DNA of 9,164 nt from Fluviibacter sp964604465 (GCA_964604465.1 CAZRYZ010000055.1:1-9164), one strand, 5' to 3'; positions 1 to 6,372 are shown, counted from the stretch's first letter. The notes: generated by a model from the sequence alone, not told the origin. Numbers and translations are program-made.

Positions 1-605
1 CGTGGATGCGCGAGCACGTTAACGACCCCTGGGTGCAAAAGGCCAAGGCGGAGGGGTGGCGTTCACGCGCGGCGTTCAAGCTCATGGAAATCGACGACAA
101 AGATAAGCTGATCCGGCGCGGCGGGATTATTGTAGATCTTGGCTGTACGCCCGGTGGCTGGTCTCAGGTGGCGCGCAAGCGTTTGGGCACGACCGGCCGG
201 GTGATCGGCCTAGATCTGTTGCCTCTCGATCCGCTATTGCCGGGTGTGGAGTTTCTCCAGGGTGACTTTCATGACGAGGCGGTGCTCAGACAGGTCGAAG
301 ACCTTCTGCATGGCGCCAAGGTAGACCTTGTACTTTCCGACATGGCCCCCAATATGTCGGGTATCCCCATGTCCGATCAGGCGCGGTCGATTCATCTGGC
401 CGAACTGGCGCTCGACTTTGCTGCCAATCACCTCCAGCCGCAGGGGGCGTTTCTGGTCAAGGTCTTCCAGGGCTCCGGTTTTGCGGAGTATGTGGTTGCC
501 ATGCGCCAGGTCTTCCGTAAGGTGGTCACCCGCAAACCGGATGCCTCGCGCGGACGCAGCAGCGAACTCTATCTGCTGGGGCAGGGGCTTAAAGATGCCG
601 GATAG
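1..605 (+). CDS. rlmE: 23S rRNA (uridine-2'-O-)methyltransferase RlmE (RrmJ/FtsJ), 5'-truncated by the window edge
   Basis: RlmE uses S-adenosylmethionine to 2'-O-methylate a uridine in the A loop of 23S rRNA (U2552 in E. coli) on the assembling 50S subunit. The visible part is 199 residues from the ATG at 6. The frame stays open to the window edge, with a Trp codon just before that Met, and the alignment I recall with E. coli RlmE lacks about 13 N-terminal residues here. The true start is therefore probably upstream. Counting from the ATG at 6, the catalytic K-D-K-E set is K25 (RSRAAFKL), D112 (SDMAPNMSG), K152 (VKVFQG) and E188. The SAM site is DLGCTPGGWSQ (44-54) plus D70 in GLDLLP. The CT before PGG is unusual, since AA is common there. 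It stops with TAG, 93 nt before ftsH, in the usual rlmE-ftsH order. No terminator is visible after it, so read-through into ftsH is plausible. Confidence 0.95.
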   Translation, partial: WMREHVNDPWVQKAKAEGWRSRAAFKLMEIDDKDKLIRRGGIIVDLGCTPGGWSQVARKRLGTTGRVIGLDLLPLDPLLPGVEFLQGDFHDEAVLRQVEDLLHGAKVDLVLSDMAPNMSGIPMSDQARSIHLAELALDFAANHLQPQGAFLVKVFQGSGFAEYVVAMRQVFRKVVTRKPDASRGRSSELYLLGQGLKDAG

Positions 606-658
606 TTTGTTACGTCGGCCTCTTAAGCTTTAGACAAGGTTCTGCCCGTAACTCGGGG

Positions 659-664
659 TAGAAT
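659..664 (+). promoter_or_regulatory. Possible -10 element of an ftsH promoter
   Basis: TAGAAT matches the sigma70 -10 consensus at 5 of 6 positions and lies 34 nt before the ftsH GTG. The best -35-like hexamer, TAGACA at 631-636, is 22 nt away, which is too far for a normal sigma70 promoter. A small CCCG/CGGG inverted repeat (645-648 and 654-657) sits between them. In E. coli, ftsH is also read from heat-shock promoters upstream of rlmE, which would be outside this window. This is a weak call. Confidence 0.25.
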
Positions 665-698
665 GCCACATTAGGTTTATTTTCAGGCAGAAGCCATC

Positions 699-2582
699 GT
701 GAATAACAATCTGTTCAGAAACGTCGCCATCTGGGTTGTCATCGGTCTGGTACTGATGACGGTTTTCAATCAGTTTAATAACAAACAGAACCCCCAGAAT
801 GCGGTCGAATACTCCCAGTTCATCGAAGAGGTGAAGGACGGGAAGATCAGCAAGGTTGTGATGGAGGGGCGGACGCTGAAGGCGACCACTACCGATGGCA
901 AAAAGGTCACATCGTATGCGCCGCCGGATCTCTGGCTGGTTTCTGACCTGCTGAAGAGTGGCGTCAAGATCGAAGCCAAACCGGAAGAAGAGCCTTCGAT
1001 GCTGATGAACATCTTCGTCAGCTGGTTCCCGATGCTGCTGCTGATCGGTGTCTGGATTTTCTTCATGCGCCAGATGCAGGGCGGCGGCGCCAAGGGTGGC
1101 GGCCCGTTCTCGTTTGGCAAGAGCAAGGCGCGCATGATGGATCAGGCGCAGAATACGGTGACTTTTGCCGACGTGGCCGGTTGTGATGAAGCCAAGGAAG
1201 AAGTCCAGGAATTGGTGGATTTCCTGAAGGATCCGACCAAGTTCCAGAAGCTAGGCGGTCGTATTCCGCGTGGGGTGCTGATGGTCGGTAGCCCGGGTAC
1301 AGGTAAGACCCTGCTGGCCAAGGCCATTGCCGGTGAAGCCAAGGTGCCGTTCTTTTCGATTTCCGGTTCGGATTTTGTGGAAATGTTCGTCGGTGTGGGT
1401 GCCGCCCGTGTTCGTGACATGTTCGAACAAGCCAAGAAACAGTCTCCCTGCATCATTTTCATCGATGAAATCGATGCCGTTGGTCGCCATCGCGGTGCCG
1501 GTCTGGGAGGCGGCAACGACGAGCGCGAGCAGACGCTGAACCAGATGCTGGTCGAGATGGATGGCTTTGAAGGCAGCCAAGGCGTGATTGTGATCGCCGC
1601 CACTAACCGTCCGGATATTCTCGACCCGGCGCTGCTGCGTCCTGGCCGTTTCGACCGTCAGGTGGTCGTACCGCTGCCGGATATCCGCGGTCGTGAAGAA
1701 ATCATCAAGGTGCACATGCGCAAGGTTCCTGTGGCGCCAGACATCAAGGCCGACATTCTGGCCCGCGGTACACCCGGCTTCTCGGGCGCGGATCTGGCCA
1801 ACCTGGTGAATGAGGCCGCACTTTTTGCCGCCCGTCAGAACAAGCGTCTGGTCGACATGGAAGACTTCGAAAAGGCCAAAGACAAGATCATGATGGGTGC
1901 CGAGCGCCGCAGCATGGTCATGAGTGAAGACGAAAAGCGCAACACGGCGTATCACGAGTCCGGTCATGCGGTGGTGGCCAAGCTCCTTCCCAAGTCGGAT
2001 CCGGTGCATAAGGTCACGATCATTCCGCGCGGCCGTGCGCTGGGCGTGACTATGCAACTGCCGGAGCAGGACCGTTACGCCTACGACAAGCAGTATCTCC
2101 TGGATCGCATTGCCGTGCTTTTTGGTGGTCGCGTGGCCGAAGAGCTGTTCATGCATCAGATGACCACGGGCGCCTCGAACGATTTTGAGCGGGCAACCTC
2201 GATGGCGCGTGACATGGTGACCCGTTACGGCATGTCGGATCTGGGCCCGATGGTTTATGGCGAAAATGAGGGCGAAGTTTTCCTCGGCCGCTCGGTAACA
2301 ACCCATAAGGCTGTCTCGGAAGCGACCATGCAGCAGGTGGATGCCGAAATCCGCCGGATCATCGACGAGCAATATGGTCTGGCCAAGCGTCTGCTCGATG
2401 AGAACCGTGACAAGGTGGAGGCGATGACCCAGGCCCTGCTGGAATGGGAAACCATCGACGCGGATCAGATCAACGACATCATGGCCGGCAATACGCCGCG
2501 CCCACCGCAACCCCCGGGATCTTCCTCAACGCCGCCGGCACCGGCGGCTGAGGGTGCGTCGGGTGCTGCAGCAGCAGCCTGA
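699..2582 (+). CDS. ftsH: ATP-dependent zinc metalloprotease FtsH (membrane AAA+ protease)
   Basis: FtsH is a hexameric inner-membrane AAA+ protease that extracts and degrades misfolded membrane proteins and, in E. coli, sigma32 and LpxC. The 627-residue product has TM1 at about 7-24, a periplasmic segment, and TM2 at about 104-123. The AAA domain carries Walker A GSPGTGKT (197-204), pore-loop F-V-G (230-232), Walker B IIFIDEID (252-259) and a second region of homology with R315 and R318 (about 303-320). The protease domain has HESGH (419-423) with D495 as the probable third zinc ligand. Walker A has Ser where Pro is usual (GPPGTGKT). The tail from about 597 is rich in Pro and Ala and probably disordered. 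The start is GTG at 699: it gives a normal cytoplasmic N-terminus before TM1, and the next in-frame Met would cut TM1. The Shine-Dalgarno is weak (AGAAG, 689-693). Confidence 0.98.
   Translation: MNNNLFRNVAIWVVIGLVLMTVFNQFNNKQNPQNAVEYSQFIEEVKDGKISKVVMEGRTLKATTTDGKKVTSYAPPDLWLVSDLLKSGVKIEAKPEEEPSMLMNIFVSWFPMLLLIGVWIFFMRQMQGGGAKGGGPFSFGKSKARMMDQAQNTVTFADVAGCDEAKEEVQELVDFLKDPTKFQKLGGRIPRGVLMVGSPGTGKTLLAKAIAGEAKVPFFSISGSDFVEMFVGVGAARVRDMFEQAKKQSPCIIFIDEIDAVGRHRGAGLGGGNDEREQTLNQMLVEMDGFEGSQGVIVIAATNRPDILDPALLRPGRFDRQVVVPLPDIRGREEIIKVHMRKVPVAPDIKADILARGTPGFSGADLANLVNEAALFAARQNKRLVDMEDFEKAKDKIMMGAERRSMVMSEDEKRNTAYHESGHAVVAKLLPKSDPVHKVTIIPRGRALGVTMQLPEQDRYAYDKQYLLDRIAVLFGGRVAEELFMHQMTTGASNDFERATSMARDMVTRYGMSDLGPMVYGENEGEVFLGRSVTTHKAVSEATMQQVDAEIRRIIDEQYGLAKRLLDENRDKVEAMTQALLEWETIDADQINDIMAGNTPRPPQPPGSSSTPPAPAAEGASGAAAAA
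2531..2548 (+). repeat. GC-only perfect inverted repeat in the 3' end of ftsH
   Basis: GCCGCCGG (2531-2538) and CCGGCGGC (2541-2548) are perfect complements separated by CA, so RNA from here can form a very stable short hairpin. It lies in the codons for the Pro/Ala-rich tail of FtsH, about 34 nt before the stop and 70 nt before the terminator. No U-tract follows, so it is not itself an intrinsic terminator. It may be only a by-product of Pro/Ala codons in GC-rich DNA. Confidence 0.5.
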
Positions 2583-2617
2583 GCTCCTAAGGCCACGGCT
2601 TGATTCGCTGAACTTAG

Positions 2618-2648
2618 GGCCGACCCGTGTGGGGTCGGCCTTTTTATT
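2618..2648 (+). terminator. Rho-independent terminator after ftsH
   Basis: A perfect 9-bp stem, GGCCGACCC (2618-2626) with GGGTCGGCC (2632-2640), closes a 5-nt loop. It is followed directly by TTTTTATT (2641-2648). This is a textbook intrinsic terminator, 35 nt after the ftsH stop. Its T-tract ends only 12 nt before the folP ATG, so there is little room for a folP promoter after it. Confidence 0.93.
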
Positions 2649-2660
2649 CGACGGACCCTT

Positions 2661-3512
2661 ATGGATCACACCATTCTCTGCGGACGGCATGTCCTGACAT
2701 GGTCGGCGGGTTGCCCGCTGGTGATGGGAATCGTTAATGTCACCCCGGACTCTTTTTCGGGGGACGGACTCATGAATCGAACGGATGAGGCCTTTGATCA
2801 GGCCATGCGCATGATGGCGTCTGGTGCGCATCTGGTCGACATCGGTGCCGAGTCGACGCGGCCCGGCGCCGATGCGGTTGGGCTGGAAGAAGAGCTTAAC
2901 CGGTTACTCCCTTTGCTGGAGCGTCTGGTAGACGCCGGCGTACCGGTCTCAGTCGATACGTATAAAGCAGTGGTCATGGCCGAGTCGATTCAACGGGGCG
3001 CGGGTCTGGTGAACGACATTACTGCCCTTGGCGATCCGGCATCGGCCAGTGTGCTCGCCCCGCATGAGCACGTCTCGGTCTGTCTGATGCATATGCAGGG
3101 CGCGCCACGCTCGATGCAGCAGGCGCCGGCCTATCAGGATGTGGTCACCGAAGTGACGGGTTTTCTTCGCCAGGCGATGGCCAGAGCATTGACCGCCGGC
3201 ATTGATCGGGACCGACTACTGCTGGACCCCGGATTTGGATTTGGCAAGACCTTTGTTCATAATCAGCAATTGTTCCGGGCTTTACCCGAACTGGTTGCCC
3301 TCGGCTTACCGGTTCTCGTGGGTGTGTCACGCAAGACCATGATCGGTCATGTGCTCGACAAGCCGGTCAGTGAACGCGTTGCCGGGAGTGTGGCAGCTGC
3401 CATACTGGCGGCTCAATCGGGTGCCGCTGTCGTTCGGGTACACGACGTTCCGGAAACGGTGGATGCACTCAAGGTGCTGGCCGCGCTCGGGTCGATGGGT
3501 GTTGAGCACTAA
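2661..3512 (+). CDS. folP: Dihydropteroate synthase (DHPS)
   Basis: FolP condenses 6-hydroxymethyl-7,8-dihydropterin pyrophosphate with p-aminobenzoate to give dihydropteroate, a cytoplasmic step of folate synthesis and the target of sulfonamides. The 283-residue TIM-barrel protein matches the E. coli length (282). Visible motifs are MGIVNVTPDSFS (22-33, metal/pyrophosphate-loop N27), ESTRPGA (64-70, with T66 and R67), SVDT (97-100, D99), NDI (118-120), LLLDPGFGFGK (186-196, pterin-binding D189), GVSRK (221-225, K225) and VRVHDV (258-263, R259 and H261). Loop 1 continues SFSGDG where SFSDGG is typical. The ATG at 2661 is chosen because the barrel begins at the usual distance; the Shine-Dalgarno is weak (CGGA, 2652-2655). 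It is followed by glmM after 25 nt, the standard folP-glmM pair, probably co-transcribed. No promoter of its own is evident after the preceding terminator. Confidence 0.97.
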   Translation: MDHTILCGRHVLTWSAGCPLVMGIVNVTPDSFSGDGLMNRTDEAFDQAMRMMASGAHLVDIGAESTRPGADAVGLEEELNRLLPLLERLVDAGVPVSVDTYKAVVMAESIQRGAGLVNDITALGDPASASVLAPHEHVSVCLMHMQGAPRSMQQAPAYQDVVTEVTGFLRQAMARALTAGIDRDRLLLDPGFGFGKTFVHNQQLFRALPELVALGLPVLVGVSRKTMIGHVLDKPVSERVAGSVAAAILAAQSGAAVVRVHDVPETVDALKVLAALGSMGVEH

Positions 3513-3537
3513 ATTATTATCAGGGAGTCAGAAGGGC

Positions 3538-4896
3538 ATGAGTCGCAAATATTTCGGGACAGATGGTGTGCGTGGTCGTGTCGGACAATATCCCATCACG
3601 CCGGACTTCGTGCTCCGCCTGGGTTATGCAGCCGGCCGTGTACTGGTGCGCCGGGGAGATATGGGCGACCACCGGCCCGGCGTATTGATCGGCAAAGACA
3701 CGCGCAACTCGGGCTATATGCTCGAGGCCGCTCTGGAAGCCGGGTTCTCCGCTGCCGGGGTTGATGTCTGCCTGACGGGTCCGTTGCCGACGCCCGGGAT
3801 CGCCTACCTGACGCGCGCCCTGCGCTTGCAAGCGGGCGTGGTCATTTCGGCTTCCCATAATCCCTTTGAAGACAATGGCATCAAATTCTTTTCGGCGGAT
3901 GGCAAGAAACTGCCTGATGAGGTGGAGCGTGCCATTGAGACGGCCATCGATGAGATGGACGGTAAACCGATGCAGACGGTGCCCCCCAGGGATCTGGGGC
4001 GGGCCCGTCGGATTGATGATGCGGCAGGCCGCTACATCGAATTCTGCAAGAGTACGGTCCCGGCCACCTTTGATCTGCGTGGTCTGAAGATCGTGGTTGA
4101 TTGCGCCCATGGCGCGGCCTACCATATCGCCGCCGAAGTGCTTCATGAGCTCGGTGCCGATGTGGTGGCGATCGGCAACGCACCCGATGGCCTGAATATC
4201 AACGCCGGCGTCGGCGCGCTGCACCCCGAGTCGCTTGGCCAAAAGGTTGTGGCGGTTGGGGCAGACCTCGGCATTGCTTTGGATGGCGATGCGGATCGCC
4301 TGGTCATGGTGGATGCCTCTGGACAGGCCTACGATGGTGACCAGATTCTGTATGCCATCGTTGCCGACCGCCTGCGTGATGGCCCCGTGGATGGCGTTGT
4401 CGGAACGCTAATGACCAATATGGCACTGGAGCGGGCGCTCGCCGAACGGGGTGTGCCCTTCAAACGAGCCAAAGTGGGTGACCGCTATGTCATGGAGCTG
4501 TTGGCGGCCGAGGGGTGGCTGTACGGCGGCGAGAACTCCGGCCATATTCTGGCCCTGGATCGCCACACCACGGGTGATGGTCTGGTATCGGCGCTGCAGG
4601 TGCTGGTGGCGCTCAAGCGCGCCGGGGGCAGCCTGGCCGAGCTGCTGGGTGGCTTGAGTCCGTACCCGCAAACCATGATCAATGTGCCCATCACATCGGG
4701 TTTTGACTGGCAGGGGCAACCGGCTTTGCAGGCAGCTGTCGCGGCGTCCGAAGCCCGACTTTCGGGTCGTGGGCGGGTTCTGTTGCGCCCGTCAGGGACC
4801 GAACCGGTCCTTCGAGTGATGGTCGAGGCAGAAGAGGTCGCACTATCCCGCGAAGAGGCAAAGGCCATCGTGGCTGTGGTCCGATCGCTGGTCTGA
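3538..4896 (+). CDS. glmM: Phosphoglucosamine mutase GlmM
   Basis: GlmM interconverts glucosamine-6-phosphate and glucosamine-1-phosphate, feeding UDP-GlcNAc for peptidoglycan and lipopolysaccharide. The 452-residue product belongs to the alpha-D-phosphohexomutase family. It opens with RKYFGTDGVRG, and the phosphoserine loop is ISASHNPF (103-110) with catalytic S106. The Mg2+ loop is DGDADR (249-254), with Ala where many proteobacterial GlmMs have Gly. The sugar loop is GGENSGH (330-336), and the C-terminal phosphate-binding loop is RPSGTEP (417-423). The frame is open upstream into folP as far as 3349, but homology begins at the ATG at 3538, which follows a good Shine-Dalgarno (AGGGAG, 3522-3527, 10 nt spacing). 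The longer start would add 63 residues unrelated to the family. It probably shares a transcript with folP. Confidence 0.98.
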   Translation: MSRKYFGTDGVRGRVGQYPITPDFVLRLGYAAGRVLVRRGDMGDHRPGVLIGKDTRNSGYMLEAALEAGFSAAGVDVCLTGPLPTPGIAYLTRALRLQAGVVISASHNPFEDNGIKFFSADGKKLPDEVERAIETAIDEMDGKPMQTVPPRDLGRARRIDDAAGRYIEFCKSTVPATFDLRGLKIVVDCAHGAAYHIAAEVLHELGADVVAIGNAPDGLNINAGVGALHPESLGQKVVAVGADLGIALDGDADRLVMVDASGQAYDGDQILYAIVADRLRDGPVDGVVGTLMTNMALERALAERGVPFKRAKVGDRYVMELLAAEGWLYGGENSGHILALDRHTTGDGLVSALQVLVALKRAGGSLAELLGGLSPYPQTMINVPITSGFDWQGQPALQAAVAASEARLSGRGRVLLRPSGTEPVLRVMVEAEEVALSREEAKAIVAVVRSLV

Positions 4897-4926
4897 TTGA
4901 CCAAAAGACCCTAAAAATTATAGAAT
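4897..4926 (+). promoter_or_regulatory. Sigma70-like promoter for tpiA
   Basis: TTGACC (4897-4902) matches the -35 consensus at 5 of 6 positions. It is followed after 18 nt by TAGAAT (4921-4926), a 5-of-6 -10. A shifted reading, TATAGA at 4919-4924 with a 16-nt spacer, is also possible. The spacer is A/T-rich, unlike the surrounding coding DNA. Transcription would start near 4933, giving a leader of about 66 nt before the tpiA ATG. The promoter begins right after the glmM stop and fires into the hairpin at 4940-4970. Confidence 0.55.
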
Positions 4927-4939
4927 TACACACAGAAAT

Positions 4940-4970
4940 AGGCGCTCGCCAACCGGTTGAGCGCCTTTTT
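4940..4970 (+). terminator. Rho-independent terminator after glmM, also within the predicted tpiA leader
   Basis: AGGCGCTC (4940-4947) pairs with GAGCGCCT (4959-4966) around an 11-nt loop that contains the palindrome AACCGGTT (4951-4958). The right arm runs into a T-tract (4966-4970). This should end folP-glmM transcripts. It also lies downstream of the predicted tpiA promoter, so tpiA transcripts starting near 4933 would carry it at their 5' end. Its effect on tpiA, whether attenuation, mRNA stabilisation or none, cannot be settled from sequence. Confidence 0.85.
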
Positions 4971-4999
4971 ATCGTAATCCTTTCGAAGTGAAGCCCCTC

Positions 5000-5770
5000 A
5001 TGACGGTCGAAAGAAAACCCCTGGTTGTGGGTAACTGGAAAATGAACGGTGCCTTCGAGGCGAACCGGACATTGCTGGAATCCCTGATGGCGGCGCTGGC
5101 GCATAAGCCACTGCCGGAAATAGGCGTGTGTCCGCCGTTTCCCTATCTGCCTCAGGTAGGTGCCTTGCTGGCCAGTTCGCCGATTCGCTGGGGTGCGCAG
5201 ACCGTGAGTGAACATCGCGTGGGGGCTTACACCGGTCAGGTCAGTGCATCCATGCTGAGCGATCTGGGCTGCGCCTACGTCATCGTTGGTCATTCGGAGC
5301 GTCGCCAGTTTTGTGGTGAAACCGATGAGCAGGTTGCTAACCAGACCATGGCGGCACTGGATAGCGGCTTGGAGCCCATTATTTGCGTAGGCGAGTTGGC
5401 CGCCGAAGAGGCCGCCGGACAGACCCTGAGCGTCATTGACCGGCAGCTGGCGCCCGTATTAGCCATGCTGGCGGGTGTGGCGGATGAGGGGGCCAGTGTG
5501 GTCATCGCCTATGAGCCGGTGTGGGCAATCGGGACCGGCAAAACCCCCACGCCTGAGGGCGTCCAGGCAGTTCATGCCCATATCCGTCAGCAATTGCAGG
5601 CGGCTGGGCTAGTTCGGACACGCATCCTATATGGTGGCAGCGTCAAGGCGGCAAATGCTCAATTGCTCTTCGGTCTCCCGGATGTCGATGGGGGTCTGAT
5701 TGGCGGCGCCGCCCTCGATGCCGAAGAATTCAGTACAATCTGCACCGCTGCGGCGGTCTGCAGTCTGTGA
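5000..5770 (+). CDS. tpiA: Triosephosphate isomerase
   Basis: TpiA interconverts dihydroxyacetone phosphate and glyceraldehyde-3-phosphate in glycolysis, gluconeogenesis and the Calvin cycle. The 256-residue TIM barrel has N12 and K14 in VGNWKMNG, H98 in IVGHSERR, the general base E172 in AYEPVWAIGTGK, flexible loop 6 (about 174-184), and the phosphate-binding loops YGGSV (211-215) and GGLIGGAAL (231-239). The last has Ala where GGASL is common. The ATG at 5000 is preferred because it has AAGTGAAG upstream (4986-4993) and starts the protein close to the barrel. A GTG at 4988 in the same frame would add four residues but has no Shine-Dalgarno. The gene follows its own probable promoter and is 37 nt ahead of secG, an order (glmM-tpiA-secG) known from pseudomonads and other non-enteric gammaproteobacteria. 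Confidence 0.97.
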   Translation: MTVERKPLVVGNWKMNGAFEANRTLLESLMAALAHKPLPEIGVCPPFPYLPQVGALLASSPIRWGAQTVSEHRVGAYTGQVSASMLSDLGCAYVIVGHSERRQFCGETDEQVANQTMAALDSGLEPIICVGELAAEEAAGQTLSVIDRQLAPVLAMLAGVADEGASVVIAYEPVWAIGTGKTPTPEGVQAVHAHIRQQLQAAGLVRTRILYGGSVKAANAQLLFGLPDVDGGLIGGAALDAEEFSTICTAAAVCSL

Positions 5771-5807
5771 CACCGCATTTTTTCAGGAAAGAGAAGTAGG
5801 CAATCAG

Positions 5808-6182
5808 ATGGATATTCTTTACGTCATCGTACTTATTGTGAACATTGCGGCAGCCTTGGGTGTCATCGGTCTTGTGCTGATGCAGCATGGCAAGGGTGCC
5901 GACATGGGCGCTGCATTTGGCAGCGGTGCATCAGGAAGTCTGTTCGGTGCAACCGGATCGGCCAACTTCCTGTCGCGTTCGACCGCAGTTCTGGCGACGC
6001 TCTTCTTTGTGACGGCGCTTCTACTAGCCAATCTACAATCTTCGCAAGCGAAAAGTTCTGGCAGTGTCATGCAATCCAATGTAGAATCCACACCCGCTGG
6101 CGCAGGTGTTGCGGCGGTTCCCGCGGACGGAAAATCAGCCGATCCGGAGGGGGCGTCCAAAGCCAAAAACGTGCCTCGTTAA
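5808..6182 (+). CDS. secG: Preprotein translocase subunit SecG
   Basis: SecG is the small non-essential subunit of the SecYEG channel in the inner membrane and assists SecA-driven export. The 124-residue product has TM1 (about 3-24), the conserved cytoplasmic stretch beginning LMQHGKGADMGAAFG (24-38) and continuing through SLFGATGSANFLSR (44-57), TM2 (about 59-76), then a low-complexity Ala/Pro/Ser/Lys tail typical of the family. The frame is open back to 5700 inside tpiA, but the ATG at 5808 is the real start: it begins TM1 directly and has GTAGG (5796-5800) at 7-nt spacing. No promoter is visible in the 37-nt gap, so it is probably co-transcribed with tpiA. The stop codon lies inside a hairpin that precedes the tRNA gene. 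Confidence 0.97.
   Translation: MDILYVIVLIVNIAAALGVIGLVLMQHGKGADMGAAFGSGASGSLFGATGSANFLSRSTAVLATLFFVTALLLANLQSSQAKSSGSVMQSNVESTPAGAGVAAVPADGKSADPEGASKAKNVPR
6058..6087 (+). promoter_or_regulatory. Possible internal promoter for tRNA-Leu within secG
   Basis: CTGGCA (6058-6063, 4 of 6 to the -35 consensus) and TAGAAT (6082-6087, 5 of 6 to the -10) are separated by 18 nt. A start near 6094 would give a precursor with about 120 nt ahead of the tRNA. It lies in the codons of the poorly conserved SecG tail, which is free to carry such a signal. Co-transcription from tpiA alone is an equally good explanation. Confidence 0.3.
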
Positions 6183-6201
6183 GTGGCTGACAAAGCCGCT
6201 T
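6181..6201 (+). other. Hairpin overlapping the secG stop codon, upstream of tRNA-Leu
   Basis: AAGTGGCT (6181-6188) pairs with AGCCGCTT (6194-6201) as an 8-bp stem with one G-U wobble and a GACAA loop. The last two bases of the secG TAA are in the stem. No U-tract follows, so it is not a standard intrinsic terminator. It sits 13 nt before the mature tRNA 5' end and could affect mRNA/tRNA processing, but no function is shown. Confidence 0.5.
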
Positions 6202-6214
6202 AGCGAACGGAATT

Positions 6215-6299
6215 GCCGACGTGGTGAAATTGGTAGACACGCTATCTTGAGGGGGTAGTGGCGCAAGCTGTGCGAGTTCGAGTCTCGCCGTCGGCACCA
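6215..6299 (+). tRNA. tRNA-Leu (anticodon GAG)
   Basis: This tRNA reads the leucine codons CUC and CUU. Acceptor strands GCCGACG (6215-6221) and CGTCGGC (6289-6295) pair perfectly, followed by discriminator A and an encoded CCA (6297-6299). The D arm is at 6224-6240 with GTG/CAC ends. The anticodon stem CTATC/GGTAG (6242-6246, 6254-6258) holds loop TTGAGGG, giving anticodon GAG at 6249-6251. A 13-nt variable arm (6259-6271) follows, as expected for a class II leucine tRNA. The T arm GCGAG-TTCGAGT-CTCGC occupies 6272-6288. A leucine GAG tRNA just after secG is conserved in gammaproteobacteria (leuU in E. coli). Confidence 0.97.
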
Positions 6300-6372
6300 G
6301 AGCAGCGGCTGAGAGGCTCTGCAGGTAGTAAAACGTGGTTTAGCGACAATTTGGCAAACTTTGGGTGACTTG

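Noticed and set aside
1251..2510. A 419-codon open frame on the - strand, antisense to ftsH
   Set aside because: It lies wholly inside the clearly conserved ftsH, has a His/Arg/Gln-rich composition typical of an antisense shadow in GC-rich DNA, and shows no recognisable domain.
3349..3537. N-terminal extension of glmM back into folP
   Set aside because: The added residues are not family-like; the ATG at 3538 has a good Shine-Dalgarno and gives the normal GlmM N-terminus.
4988..4999. GTG start for tpiA four codons upstream
   Set aside because: There is no Shine-Dalgarno before it, whereas the ATG at 5000 has AAGTGAAG at suitable spacing. The difference is only four residues, so the choice is not certain.
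5700..5807. N-terminal extension of secG into tpiA
   Set aside because: SecG starts directly with TM1 at the ATG at 5808, which has a proper Shine-Dalgarno; the extension would overlap the end of tpiA out of frame.
6300..6372. Terminator or promoter between tRNA-Leu and nuoA
   Set aside because: An imperfect GCAG/CTGC pairing just after the tRNA is too weak and lacks a U-tract, and no -35/-10 pair with normal spacing was found.
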